Source of the DNA: Pontederia crassipes
Taxonomy: Eukaryota > Streptophyta > Magnoliopsida > Commelinales > Pontederiaceae
Direction of reading: 5' to 3'
Assembly (NCBI GenBank): GCA_030549335.1
Contig: CM060183.1
Location: forward strand, 24,440,552-24,504,551
Length of the DNA: 64,000 nucleotides
The position numbers and the translations under genes were made by a program. This document shows positions 1 to 12,560 of this stretch, in pieces. Position 1 is the stretch's first letter; the number at the start of each line of letters is the position of its first letter. The notes beneath the pieces were generated by a model. It worked only from the letters and a program-made list of their open reading frames with translations, made no database searches and was not told where the DNA came from.

Positions 1-236
1 GCCATGTCGATGAAAAATCAGAAAACCGGCTATCCCTGGTAAAGAGGACATCGGGGGAAATGAATTAAAAGATGAAGGACATTTGTATTACAAAGTGAAG
101 TTGAAGGGTATCAATGAGCAAACCTTAAAGTTGAAGGGCATTCGGTGTAATTTTTTCGGCAAAGATATGGATTCTATGGAAACTTCAACATCTTAGTTAG
201 CTTACAAAATAGGGGATCTCCTTGCTGGAGAACCAA
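1..236. other. Unassigned sequence left of the long LTR
   Basis: No open frame of useful length and no recognisable protein similarity on either strand. It could be the tail of an LTR element whose 3' LTR begins at 237, but there is no clear polypurine tract against the LTR edge, so it may equally be unrelated flank. Confidence 0.3.
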
Positions 237-687
237 TGTAACGCCCCAAGTTTTTTTTACATTGCTTACCTAGAAGGCTATCTCGGCGACGCCACTCAAT
301 TTTATATCTTGACTTTTTCTTTGACTTTGATCAGTTAACACATTGGCTTACATAAGTAGAAGACTTAAATATCACAATTCTTACAATATGCGAAAGCTAT
401 TTACACAATCTCTAATGACATGTAGGTTATGCTCCACATCTATACATTAATGGACCCTATATATGTCTGCATGTCACCCGTCAGATGAGCCATAAACCGT
501 CCCACCATCGTCATCACCATACGAATCCATGTACATGTACAAAGCCCAATGAAATAACTCACTACGTAAGATCATCCATTACAATAAATAATATGAATCA
601 TCATCAATATCAATATTAATACTATCAATAAATAATTATTCATAACAATATATGATTGATCACGATGAATAAGATTAGCAATAATCA

Positions 688-737
688 ATTATACGAATAA
701 TTATTATGTGATCAATCATAATAATTATTCGTATAAT
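688..737. repeat. 21-bp perfect inverted repeat (hairpin)
   Basis: The arms at 688-708 and 717-737 are exact reverse complements separated by 8 nt. They lie in the AT-rich left part of the long LTR. An adjacent weaker inverted pair (ttactgat...atcagtaa) follows at about 742-775. No function can be assigned. Confidence 0.8.
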
Positions 738-1110
738 AAATTACTGATGACCCATCAATTTTCAATGATCAGTAATCAATAATATCTCAATTCAATTCAA
801 TACCAATTACCTTTAATTAATCACTAATTGGCTAAAGGTCAATGAAGACCACAATTCAACAATCAATAATTCAATTAACAATTTCAATTTTCAATTGGCC
901 AAAGGTCGATGAAGGCCACAATAACGATTATCAATTTATCTATCAAATACAAAGGTCGTGATTTATTATCCATCAGTCATAAAGGCGCAATTCAATTATC
1001 CATCAACTGCAAGGGCGAAATCAATAGTTTATCAGTCACCATGTGAGATCAATTATCCGTCGGCCACTAGGGTGCAATTTTATTATCAATTCAATTCAAT
1101 CTTTAAAGTT

Positions 1111-2637
1111 AACCCTTTCGAGTGCAATATGAGAGCTCTCGATTATTACGGGGCACCATGTCACTTCATGTCAATTAATAATTATGGTATAATGAGAAGG
1201 AAGGACCACATCTAGGACAGTCATAATTTTTACGCCATCTGGCTAATTCAACTCAATTACTCATCAGACTGAAAGTGCAATTAGCCTGAAGGCTCTATCA
1301 GTCAGAAGATGCGACATGAACCCAAAATCCCTACCAGCCCGAAGGCCCTGTCAACTCGAAGGTGCAATTAGCCCGAAGGTCTTATCAACTCAAAGGCGTA
1401 ATATTAGCCCGAAGGTCTTATCAATCTCTGGAGCAATAAGTAGACATGTGCCCAATAATTTTCAACTTTTATCATAATTACTTAAGATATCTATCTTTAA
1501 CAAATTATATTAGGTTAAACATGACCCGATAAAAAAATTAATCGATCAATATTACAATCAATGATCTAATAAGATATGATAAGAATTTAATCAAAATCAA
1601 TCAATAACAATGTCAATAGATCAATACAGTAATAATATGATCGGATACAATGATAATATGATAAGATATGATTCGACTCAATCAATAATGATATCAATAT
1701 ATTCTGATATGATAGCAATATGACTCGGTATCACAATAATATAATCAAGGTAAAATAATATCGATAACAATATTTTTAAATACATTTAAATATTCAAAAC
1801 ACACTTTTAACCCTCTAGACTTCAATTCATACCTTAATGCCAGAACTCAGACCATGTTACGATCAACCCTTTTTGGACGCAATATGAGAGTTCTCGATCA
1901 TTAAGGAATACCATGACACTTCATGTCAAGTGTCAACCAATAATTAGGGTATGATAGGGATGAAGAACCACACCCAAGACAGTCGTAATTTTTACGCTAT
2001 CTGCTTAATTCAACTCAATTATCCATCAGTCCGAAAGCGCAATTAGTCCAAATGTCCTATCAGCATGAAGGCGCAATATTAGTCCGAAAGTCCTATTAGC
2101 CTAAATGCAATATTAGCTCAAAAGGCCCTATTAACCCATAGGTGCAATTAGCTCGAATGTCCTATCAACCCAAAGGCGTAATATTAGCCCGAAGTCCTAT
2201 CAGTCCCATGAACAATAAATAAACATGTGCCCAATAATTTTCAGCTTTTATTTTAATTACCTAAGATGTCTATCTTTAATCATTTATCTTAGGTTAAACA
2301 TGACCCGATAAAAAAATTAATGGATCAATATTACAATCAATGATCTAATAATATATGATGATAATCAATCATTTATGATAACAATTTATCAAAATCAATT
2401 AATAACAATGTCAATAGATTAATACAATAATCAACCATAAGATCAGGTGGTAATAATATGACAAGATACAATGATAATATGATAAGATATGATTTGAGTC
2501 AATCAACAATGATATCAATATATTTTGATATGATAGCAATATGATTTGGTATCACGATAATATAATCAAGGTTAAACAATATGGATAACAATATCTTTAA
2601 ATACATTCAAATATTCAAAACACACTTTTAACCCTCT
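1111..2637. repeat. Diverged tandem duplication inside the long LTR
   Basis: Copy 1 (about 1111-1816) and copy 2 (about 1865-2637) run in the same direction. They share many blocks, for example the run around 'atgagag.tctcgat', the block around 'ggttaaacatgacccgat' and the shared end 'cacacttttaaccctct'. Both contain a short degenerate sub-array of units built on 'aattagcccgaaggtc'. The spacing drifts from about 754 to 821 bp, so indels accumulated after the duplication. Confidence 0.75.
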
Positions 2638-4868
2638 CGAACCTGGTCTGTGTCATGGGGAATCCAGACCGTGTTCCAAAATCCATAGATCACCCCAGGC
2701 GAACCAAACCCGGTCATGAGGTATTACAACCAAAGTATAAGAATTTATGTGAATATGAAAACCTTGTATGATGGCATTTCCATTCTCATTATATCATGAA
2801 CTTTTTGCCTATCAAAGGGTGGAATGACCAAAGACAAATACTTATTGTGACGACAACAACAAAAAAAAGAATAATTGAATATCACTTGACAGTTACTACT
2901 CAACAAATATGAAAAATTTGAAATTCAAATAACTACCCACAAATCCCCACAAAATATGGAGAGTAATTACCCTCACAACTATCCATTAATTCCTTGGGAT
3001 ATGACCATGGGAGAGTAGGGAGATAAACAACCAAGAATCATCTACCTTCTTTCAATCTCACACCCATATTGAAGGAGAAAGGCTGCTCTTGCATTCATCT
3101 AGTGTAAGGGGCAGCTTCAAGTCTTCCTTCTTCTCACGCGCTCATCTAATTTCTACACTTTCTTATCACGCTCATTTGTGATCCCAATGCCTTGTAGGTG
3201 GAGATCGATAAGAGGGGCACAAGAACAACAAGAAGGGGCGCTTCACATTTGATCAGGACGAATGAACAATGGATCAACATGCAAACAGGTGGATGACACT
3301 AGAAATCACCTTGAATACTTTTTCTATAATAGATATGGCCTCATGGATGAACATATGATTAAGTCAGGTGTTTCATGGTGCCTAAATTGCCCTAGAGATG
3401 TTATGGATAAGAGATCGAATGTTGTTTTCCTACTTGATTGATTGTTTTCATGTCATGTGATTGATTATCTTCTCTGCATTGCCATGTCCATCATCATTTC
3501 ATTACCCATTACATAATTATGTATGTATTGTTGTAGTTAGACTTGTTTGATTTATAGCTAATAGATTGATTTCAAGCATTATCATTATTAATCACGCTAT
3601 GTACGTATATTTTATGATCATGTTGAAGCACGATATGATTATGCATCGACGTAGAGGTTAAATTGTATTGATTAATTTTTGGCATTGTGTAGAAATCATA
3701 ACTCAGCCCGAGTTCATCCCACATCGATCTCGACACTGCGCGATATTTTTCCTTGAGTCTGGCCTGAGTGAAACCTATACTCGGCCTGAGTTTACGCTAT
3801 GAATTCGGCCTGGGTCACCCTTTACTCAGCCTAGGATATGGCAACCGAGAACCATTTTTTTCTTCCTTTTATGATTTTTGAATCTGGCTGGGCTTTTCCT
3901 AATCTTGCTCAGACCTAACAAGATTTTCACCTGATTGTAGATATATAATTTTACCCTCGTTTATGACAATAATCCATATCATTGAACCATTTGCTCGGGA
4001 TTTATGTTGAACAATGAGACATAAAATTCTAAAGTGGCTAATAAAATAAGATGAAAGATAATCACTGGGTTATCAGCTTAAGCCAATTGCGGTCGCTCCC
4101 TTTATCGTGGCCTGATCAACCATTGGTCGGCACACGGTCGTATTGTTTCGCTCAGCTCATTCCATAAGCGAACATGGACCCATCTTATAATAAGTAAAGG
4201 ATGAGAGATTTAAAGACACCTCAAAGTCACCTGATTGTTTACGCATGTTATAAGATAGTTAATAAATACTGTATCAAGTTATGGATACCGCATGCATGTT
4301 ATCATGATTATCAAGCATGTTATTGAGTTCCTTTGCTCATGATATATATTCATAATGACCCTCGTGCTTATTTCTCTAGCAAAGGTACAATCTACAATCC
4401 AACCTCCACTTGCCAATTATTCTATTTAGAGTATTCATTATACATTGTCATTGATTTCTCACTAGGCTGTAAAGCTTACGAGATAGTTACATACTTTACG
4501 GGATAATTACCTTCTCTGTGTTTGATTTTCACAGTGGCAGGTCAATGATGGTGTTGAGTTAGTATGTTGCGACGATGCTCAAGCGACAATATATCACATG
4601 AATAAAATGGCCTAAATATTTATCTTTCCTTTTTCTGAATTATGAAAACTCTGATGTAATAAGCATGATACTTTTATTTTGAGATCATTTAGTAACTGTT
4701 CATTTTTCGTAGTTAAATATTCCTTCCCCATGTTCCTTTACTCCTATTCTTCTTTTGTTGATGTGTCATGCATCTTGACCGAGTCTTGGTCAAACTAATG
4801 GTCAATGCCATAGTAGCGTCTCTAAGTTGATGTTCTTCACGTGACGGTAGTCGATTGAGGGCGTTACA

Positions 4869-7400
4869 CTTATGATTACGTTAAACAACTCCTTTCTTTT
4901 TTTTATTTCATCTCAATAGAATTATGCATCATAATCCTCTTATAGACATCTTATTAATTGTTACCTTTCTTACTTCTAAATGTATCTTTCATTTCGGCAA
5001 ACTTCTTTTTGCACTATATCATTATTTTCCATGAAATATAGCAACAACTCCTCCCATCTTTGATTGGCATTACAATGAATCAAAATGACTAATTAGATAG
5101 GGAACATTTTCAAAGTGAATCCAAATGAAGAACAAGAACAATCATAACACAAAAAACATACTAACAACATATTAATAGTCACATAACACATTTTCATATA
5201 CCTAACAATTTATTTAAAACACAAATAAAAAAGAGAAAAAAATATAATAAGAAATATCCTTCTAAACATTCTTCAATGTTAGATTTTTCGCTTCAAATTC
5301 CTCTGTCAACGTATTAAATGCGGCCATGTATTAAGGCTCGAGTGGTGAATTCAATCAACGAATGTCTTTTTTTTGCTAAAATTTTAACATATAGATTAGT
5401 TATCAAATTATGTCAAATTCTATTTAAATAGATTAAATAAAAAATATGTACAAGGAAGAAACTTCTATTTGAATAGATGAAATAAAAAAAATTTAGTTAT
5501 TGCAACCATAAAATCTTCACCCAAAATTTTATTAATCAACCAAGCCCTAATACACATTACTTCTTCGCATTCACGTATAAAGATGTACATGTTGGTCACT
5601 ATAGGCAAAAAGAGTACGTGATCAAATGAAAATATGAGAGAAAAACAAAATTAGCAAGAAAATATGTCAAAGCTAGTACCACCGTAAAGAATAACTACAT
5701 CGTTTCTAGGTGGCGACGAGGGTAGACGTGAAGAAGCAGAGTGAAGTAGGAATCGAGATGGCCTTGGGGGCTTTACCATGGTATGTGAGGAACATGGAAG
5801 GAATGAGGAGAGCAATCCAATCTCAATGACAAGATGACAACTTATCCATAATACACTTTACCATGATATGTGATTAGAAAATAAAAATAATACTATTTGT
5901 GTAAAGCAAATAAATCATGTCACGTTATATTCGCATCACACACATTAAAAAAATGACCATTTAAGTTAGTACTCATCGTAAAAAAAAATTTACTTTAAAA
6001 TTCTAAGGTTAATATCCCTTTCTCGTCGTCGACAATGCTTAAGGACATCGTGAGCTCCAATAGGTTGATATGCAACTTTCGATATTGAAGAGCAGTTGCG
6101 ACTAATATTTGGTGTTTGGATGGAAGATGTCATAAAATCTCCAATGGTAGATATCGAAAAAGCACCTGGAGCAATCCGGTGGAAGATGTCATGGAAGATG
6201 GGAGATGTGGCTGAAGCGAGAAAAAGTTGAGTTAAAAATATTGAAAACAGATTGTACTATAGGTTACCGTAGAAAGAAATGAGTGACTATAATAAGTTCA
6301 CTTAAGTTTTAAAAGGAGCCCCTAAGAAAAATGTGCACTAACCTCTAGCCCGTAAGAAAAATATGTACTAACCTCTTTACTCTACTAATAAAATATGATT
6401 ATATCAAGTTTGAACATAATATCAAAACATGAACATGACAAATATAAAAAGCCCCGGCATTGATTAAAATTAAATTAGTCTTTAACATAATCTAAATCGA
6501 AAAAATTAGACACATTTTGATTTATCGTCCTGTTAAGTCATCTAAAAATTTAAATTACATATTTGAGTAGAATACCTTTTGTGATTGGGCCTGGATTTCG
6601 TTAATAAGCAATATTGATTGAATGTATATTTCATTGGATTTCAGAACCAATTTTGTTCTTCTCATTGCATATATTCGTGTTGTAATGTTCTACTAATACA
6701 TAAATTTAAAAGAAATGTTATTCTAAAAAACACATTAATATATGTTTGCGTTAATTATTAAATTTAAATTTTAAGATATGCATAACGCTACGATAACACA
6801 GACTTAAGCTATTGAAATTTATAAATTATAACTGATAAAAGATCATTACATAATTAATATCAATAAGAATAACCTATCTTTTAAAAAATTAAAATTTTTA
6901 ATGTTATCCGTCAGCCCATTACAATTAAAATCCAAAATAAAATCTATTCACGTCTGCAGAGCACTTTCATTTCACATGATTATTTCTTGTCACTAATATA
7001 TCCGCATCTTCTGATGTCGCTTAATCAGACGGCCAGGACGTGAAACTTGCGCACCAAGCCAACGATATACAATCGGACGGTCCAGATGATCCATCGCCAC
7101 GTCCTAATGTTTGTCCCCTTGAAAGCGTACACGGATATATACCGTGTAGGCGACTCACACACACTTTCCCGTTAATAAAATATCTGGGAAAAAAATTGGC
7201 CATCGCTTATCCCATTCGCACCTTCTAGCAACAAGGGTCGGGCATCTCCTCTAAAAAGAAGCACACCTCCATTCCACCCGATATCAGCCGTTCGATCATG
7301 CCACGTCAGCGATCCGCACCTTCTAATCTGACGGATGTCAGCCCACGAATGTCCCGAGAAGAAACAAAATAACAAACGCCCTCGTCTAGTCTTGGGCGCT
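4869..7400. other. Intergenic, AT-rich, no gene seen
   Basis: No frame resembles a protein. A small exact-type direct repeat lies at 6317-6376 and is listed separately. Toward the right end the sequence becomes less AT-rich, consistent with entry into the promoter of the ANP32-like gene. Confidence 0.6.
6317..6376. repeat. Two tandem copies of a 30-bp unit
   Basis: Copies at 6317-6346 and 6347-6376 follow the pattern 'agccc.taagaaaaat.tg.actaacctct' and differ at only a few positions. No known family is recognised. Confidence 0.8.
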
Positions 7401-7742
7401 CGAACCCGGTTCGATCTTCCGGTCCGCAGCCACTCACTTTGTGGCGTCTCCCGAACCGGAGACGTTCAAATAAATTTTCTACCAATTTAAGCGAAATCTT
7501 TAATTAAAAAAACAAAATAAATGCTGGAGGAGGAGGGAGGAGAGAGAAAGCAAAGCCTATCGCCGTCTCTGTAAGGAGTTCCATTCCGCTGGAAAAGAGA
7601 GCGAAAGAGAAAAGAGGGGGAAAATTAGAGAAATCGTTGTTTCCAATCAATTTTTTGTGCTTTTTATTGATCTTTATCTTGTTGCAATTTGATCGAAAAG
7701 ATATAGAAAAACTAGGGCTTTCAGTCGTTTCTTCCATTCGAT
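7280..7742 (+). promoter_or_regulatory. Probable promoter and 5' leader of the ANP32-like gene
   Basis: The region upstream of the start codon is more GC-rich than the intergenic DNA to its left. It carries a CACGTCA element near 7302, a core recognised by plant bZIP factors; whether it is used is unknown. A purine-rich leader (about 7525-7625) and a T-rich stretch just before the ATG look like 5' untranslated sequence. No convincing TATA box was found, which is common for broadly expressed plant genes. The transcription start cannot be read from sequence alone. Confidence 0.4.
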
Positions 7743-10700
7743 ATGGACGAGGCCTGGGAGAGGGCCGTGGAGGCGGCTCTCGGAGGTCAGGCGGAATCAT
7801 CGTCGTCTTCGTTGCCGCCGGCGGCGCCCCGGAGCCTGACGCTGGACGGTGCCGTGAAGTGCCTCCAGGGCCGACTGCCGCCGCCGGCGATCCTAGAACG
7901 CTATCAGACGCTGGAGCATCTGTCGATTGCAAACGTCGGCGTCTCTTCTCTTGAGAAGTTCCCCCGACTGAGGAATCTCCGGCGTCTGATCCTCTCCGAC
8001 AACCGGATCGCCGGGGGGCTCGAGTTCCTCGTGGAGGCGGGACTGGACTCTCTCCGCGACCTCGATCTATCCAACAACCGGATCCAGTACCTCGAGGACC
8101 TGGCGCCGCTCGCGCGGTTGCGCCTCGTGTCTTTGGATCTCTACGAGTGCCCGGTCACCAGGGTCAAGGACTACCGTCAGAGGGTGTTCGCGATGATCCG
8201 GACTTTGAGATATCTGGATAAGACGGATGCTGATGAGAACGAGCGGCTTGAGTCGGATGATGAGGAGGATGAAGATGATGAAGACGACGAGGAGGAAGAG
8301 GAGGATCCTGGCAGCGGGGAGGTCGATGGCGAGGATCGGAATGGAAGATTGGTTAATGGAAATGGCAGGGTCGTCGGAGACGTCCTCGATGCTGATGAGG
8401 ATGAGGAGAGTGATGCTGATGAAGAAGAGGCTGAGGTCGATGGGGGGCCACAAGTGAACGGCCGGAGTGCTCATCCTCATCTGTCTAATGGGTTCCGACT
8501 TGCTCCAGTTGAAGTGGCGTCGGAGGAAGAGGAGGATGTGGACGATGATGATGAAGACGACGATGATGATTTAGGAGAGGAGATCGATGAGGATGAAGGG
8601 GAGGAGGAAGATGTTGTCGAGGTGCATGATGTTGGAGATAGTGATGAGGATGTCGATGGGGTCGAAGGGGAAGGTGAGGAAGAGGTGGACGAGGATGATG
8701 ATGAAGATGAAGATATCGATGGGGAGGAAGAGGAGGAGGATGTTGAGGATGAGGAGGATATGGAGCCTGAGAGCACAGGGAGAATGACAAGCACAGAAGG
8801 GGAAATTGATGGACATGAGCAAGGTGAAGGAGATGATGATGAGAACGATAATGGGGAGATAGGCGAGGAGGATGAGCTGGGAGTAGATGAGGATGGAGAC
8901 TTTGAAGTTGATGGTGAAGACGATGATGAGGTATAAACATTTGCTTTGTTTTAATTTGTCCCTTTATTGATTAACAATTATTTTTCTTTTGCATAATCTA
9001 GATGATGCATATATAGTGGCTCTCCATGATACTGTTCTGATTTCTCTTGGCATTAGATTTTTAGGCGTGCCTTCCACCTGAGAAGTTTGTCAGTTACTTG
9101 TGTTCAACTCCAACAGTCCGGGCAGTTGTCCTTTACATAAAGTCTTCTTATGTTATTAACAGTTTTTGGTCTACAGTCCTTTACATAAAGTCTTCTTATG
9201 TTTTTTGGTCTATAGTCTCAATTCCGTGAAGTTAAGTAATAATCTCCGCAGTTGTTTCCTTCGGTTTTGTCAACTATCAGTGTGTACATTAGTCGATTTA
9301 GGTTCACAAACCGGTACTTCTAACTAGAAGCTAGTTAGTAATATGTGTAGTTCTTTTCTTTATAGTGTATACATTTTAGTAAGCAGCCAATTGGTCCGTG
9401 CTTGTTGTTTTAGTTTTTCTGTTCTGTTATCAGATTCATGAAGGTTATTCATCGGCTCATTTGATCTGTCATTTTTCATTTAATACACAAATTTAAATCC
9501 AAGGGATGCTTTTTAGGTTATGTAGGATATCTTGATTTCCTGGCTAAATTGGGCCATTGCAAGATGAAGGGAATATATATCAGCAAGTTCTTTGAAATAT
9601 TCTTCTCCTTTATCTTTTAGTGAATGTTAAGTCTCACAATGACATAAGTTGTACGTAGAGGCGTCCTATGAAGTTATCTTTCTGATTTCCTTGTGGAGAT
9701 GTATGAATGGGACTATTTTACATTTTCTTTTCATGTCTGTCAGTTTTACATTTATTATTTGCTGATGAAAAATTCCAGTAATAGAAGGTAGAGAAGTTTT
9801 GCTGAAATATTCTTTGCTCTTATGTCAAGAAAATGCAGGTATAAGCTCAGTATATTTTGCTGAACTTTGTTATCAAATTATGTTGGAAGTTGTTTTTTAA
9901 ACAAACATGTTGATGTACCATGCACATAGTATGCCTTCATGCGTCAGCACTGAGCCTGTTAATTGATGTCTTTTTGGTGGTCTTTTGATAAGTCCCTTGA
10001 TTTGAGCGATGAATTAGATATTATAGTAATACAATTGCTGTCTAATACGTCAGTTTCTGTTTCATTTTTTTTGAGCTCGTGCCTTTGTTGATGCAAGTAC
10101 ATAGGCATCATTATTGTGCTGCATAGTCTAGTGTTCTTGTCTGTTTAATGGCCTTTTCTAACCTTTTGTTTACTGCAATTGAAGATGCACTTGTCTCCAA
10201 CATTGAACTAATCACTTGACAATGTTGAATATGTAAATTGCAGTGTTGAATATACTTAAACTCTTGAGCTTCTTCCTTTTATAATTAGAGAATACCTTGT
10301 ATGCACTCATTCTGAGTTAATTTAATTACCAGGTTTCATGATGTACCTGTATTACTTCCATATATTTGAGTTGCAAATTTGTTATAGCATTTTCCTGACA
10401 ATTATGTTTACATTCTGCTGTTTTTAGTTTATCTGTTGTACCTGAAATTCCACCTAAAATTGAATTTTCCTTTATTTTTCTCCACCGGATTCACATAACC
10501 ATTCACTTTTTTGTTATTTCATTTATTCAACTATTTGATGTGTTTTCCGCATTGAAATTTGTTTATTGCTATTTTTATTGTGTCTTAGTCACCTGTTGAT
10601 CCTGTTGTAAAATATTTTTTTTCCTGTTGTTATGTGATTGGTCTTGTGCCTTTTTAAATTTGAATAATGTAAATTTACAGGATGAAGGTGATGATTTCTT

Positions 10701-10929
10701 GGTGCAGCCGATCGCCCAACCTGCAGATGAGGTAGGAGGAAGTGATTTCGATGTGCACAATGAAGAGGATGATGAAGAAGATGAAGTTGATGATGATGAC
10801 CAACCCCACAGCAACGGAGTTCTGGCGCATCATCCCTCCGTTCAGTTGAACAAGAGGAAGAGGGATGAAGACGAAGATGTAGATGATGACAGTGTGGAGG
10901 ACTCCAAGAAATCCTCAAAGAGCCACTGA
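7743..10929 (+). CDS. Acidic leucine-rich nuclear phosphoprotein 32 (ANP32)-related protein
   Basis: Two coding exons, 7743-8930 and 10681-10929, join in phase 0 across a GT-AG intron (8931-10680) and give 478 residues. The N-terminal 160 residues form a leucine-rich repeat domain: the LSDNRI and LDLSNNRIQYL repeats are followed by the conserved cap DLYECPVTRVKDYR...VFAMIRTLRYLDKTDADENER. From about residue 165 the protein is a very long Asp/Glu-rich tail broken by short Gly/Asn/Ser spacers, ending with a basic cluster NKRKRDEDED near residue 453 that could be a nuclear localisation signal. ANP32 proteins are nuclear histone chaperones and phosphatase inhibitors in animals; the plant members are less studied. 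The tail is longer than in animal ANP32 (about 250 aa in total). The intron donor lies in the codon run for the tail, and reading through it adds only one residue before a stop, so splicing is needed for the basic C terminus. Confidence 0.9.
8931..10680 (+). other. Intron of the ANP32-like gene
   Basis: It starts GTATAA and ends TTTACAG, and is T-rich throughout as plant introns are. It contains a 48-bp tandem duplication starting at 9128 and 9176. No embedded gene or TE was recognised. Confidence 0.85.
9128..9223 (+). repeat. 48-bp tandem duplication in the ANP32 intron
   Basis: Two adjacent copies share 'gtcctttacataaagtc' and the block 'tttttggtcta.agtc'. The second copy is slightly shorter because of a small deletion. 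Confidence 0.75.
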
Positions 10930-12560
10930 CAATTTAGCCAGACCTTGTACATGGTTACTCAGTAGGGGAAATGGTGGGTTTTTCTTTCTTCTCCCTCTTC
11001 AGAGTTTGTGTAGGCACTGGGCAGTCGGGCTTTTGAAGCTTTCAAAAGGTGGGAAGTTGGAGGGAATAGCTTGGCATCCTTCCCACAAATTTCAAAAGTT
11101 GGTTAAGTTTCCAATTCGGCCGTTGCAAAACCCTTACATTCAAATGGCAGTTATATATACAAAATACAATGGGCTTGAGTTTTCCCTCCAAAGTGAGCAG
11201 CTGAGTTCAAATCAAATACTACTAGCCGTTGCCTCCTGTTTAAACTTTTATTTATATATACTTTATATTTCTTAGCGCCCTAGCTTCTGTTGTTGCTGTA
11301 GTTGTTCACTTGCTCTCCTGGTCCTGGTTAAGTTTTGTGATATAATCGTGTACTGCTGCATGCTTGATACTTCATCTCTCTTACCAGCAGCAGTTCTTGA
11401 TAAATATCTCCATCTCAGCATTTATTCTGTGGAGCACTCTTTTTTGGGTGTTTGTGTTTGGTGTTGGTATTGGCGGATGCTTTTTTTCTTTTGGCTTGGC
11501 AGGTTTCACGGGCATACGGACACGCACGCCAGGGAAGGGGAGATTAATTAATAAAAAATCATCCATCGATTGACGACTTAATGAAGTGAGTTAAAAAGCT
11601 TTACCCATTTTCTCAACCTCTCCTTTTTTTAATTTTTTGTGGCTAATGGGTCGCAGTTGTCACGTCGATCAGTGCTCAGATTTTGAGGAGGAATCCTTTA
11701 CTTTCTCATGCTTCGACCAATCAGATAGCACTTCTTTTTTTTTTCTGTGGCTCGGCTTTGATGTATGGGATGACGCATCAGCGTGTCCGTTTCTTACTAT
11801 TAATTATTATTTATTGATTGATCTCCTCTGGGTTTGCCAGCACACCTCCACATGCTGACACTCCCCGGTTATTTCACCTCCCACCGCTTTAGCTGGTCAT
11901 TGGCCATTATTGCTGACTATTTCTGTACGTGGTTTGTGCTTATCCACATGCCTATTTTCCTGTTGGGCGGTTGGTTGGCTGGCTGGCATCATCCTGGTGG
12001 GGTCTGTTAGCCTCTTACAGATGGTGGTGGGTGTTCGAGTGGACCAGCTCCATTATAGAGAGTGACACGGCCGGTGGTTGGTTCTATTGGGTGTCTGCTG
12101 AGCCGATGGTCTCATTCTGATTCTCATCTACCACTCCAAATAAAAATCATGAGTTACTCGGAGTAGGAAAATGAAAGCGTGGATTAAGTGATTAACAATC
12201 GAGCAAGCTTCCACATCTGCGCGATGACAAGGATTTGCAAAAGAGCGAATCCGACTGTGGTTCGAGTCTTTTAATCATATGCGAGTGGAATTAGAATGCA
12301 GTGCTAGACCTGATTGGTCCATGTCTTGCAGGCTTGTACAATTGGATGCAACCCAAAACCAAAACACAAGTGCCCAGAGGTCCGTATAGGGAAGGCCGAG
12401 TACGACCGCGCGCGCCAGCCACCCATTCGAGTCATGCACACCATGCGTGCCTTATCCAACGCCTACACTCGAGGGACACGGACGCGACATGATAAGGAGT
12501 TCGCACCAGCAAGACGCCTTGAGCCACACAGAGAACCACTGAGCTCACTCATTGGCTTCA
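10930..12560 (+). other. 3' UTR of the ANP32-like gene and spacer
   Basis: The sequence after the stop is T-rich and contains a possible polyadenylation signal AATAAA at 11550-11555, about 620 nt downstream; nearer cryptic signals cannot be excluded. Several open frames of 60-130 codons occur, but none has recognisable similarity or plant-gene structure. The last 250 bp, more GC-rich, is the likely promoter and leader of the next gene. Confidence 0.45.

Larger units (their letters stand above)
237..4868. mobile_element. Long LTR, probably Ty3/gypsy, solo or unpaired
   Basis: The segment starts with TGTAACGCCC and ends with the exact reverse complement GGGCGTTACA, the TG...CA form expected of an LTR. 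Termini of this TGTAAC/GTTACA type and LTRs of several kb are known from Del/Tekay-like Ty3/gypsy elements of monocots; that assignment is inference. No primer-binding site follows the right end, no polypurine tract clearly precedes the left end, and the flanking 5-mers (accaa and cttat) do not match. It is therefore either an old solo LTR without a preserved duplication or one LTR of an element cut by the window. It contains no coding frame, is very AT-rich on the left, and holds an internal tandem duplication of 0.7-0.8 kb. Confidence 0.6.

Noticed and set aside
1245..2215. CRISPR-like array of short repeats in the first 2.5 kb
   Set aside because: The units are degenerate, unevenly spaced and inside a plant LTR; there are no cas genes and the genome is eukaryotic.
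8477..8940. Long minus-strand frames rich in Ser or His/Pro opposite the ANP32 tail
   Set aside because: They are the complement of the repetitive Asp/Glu codons of the real gene and have no independent support.
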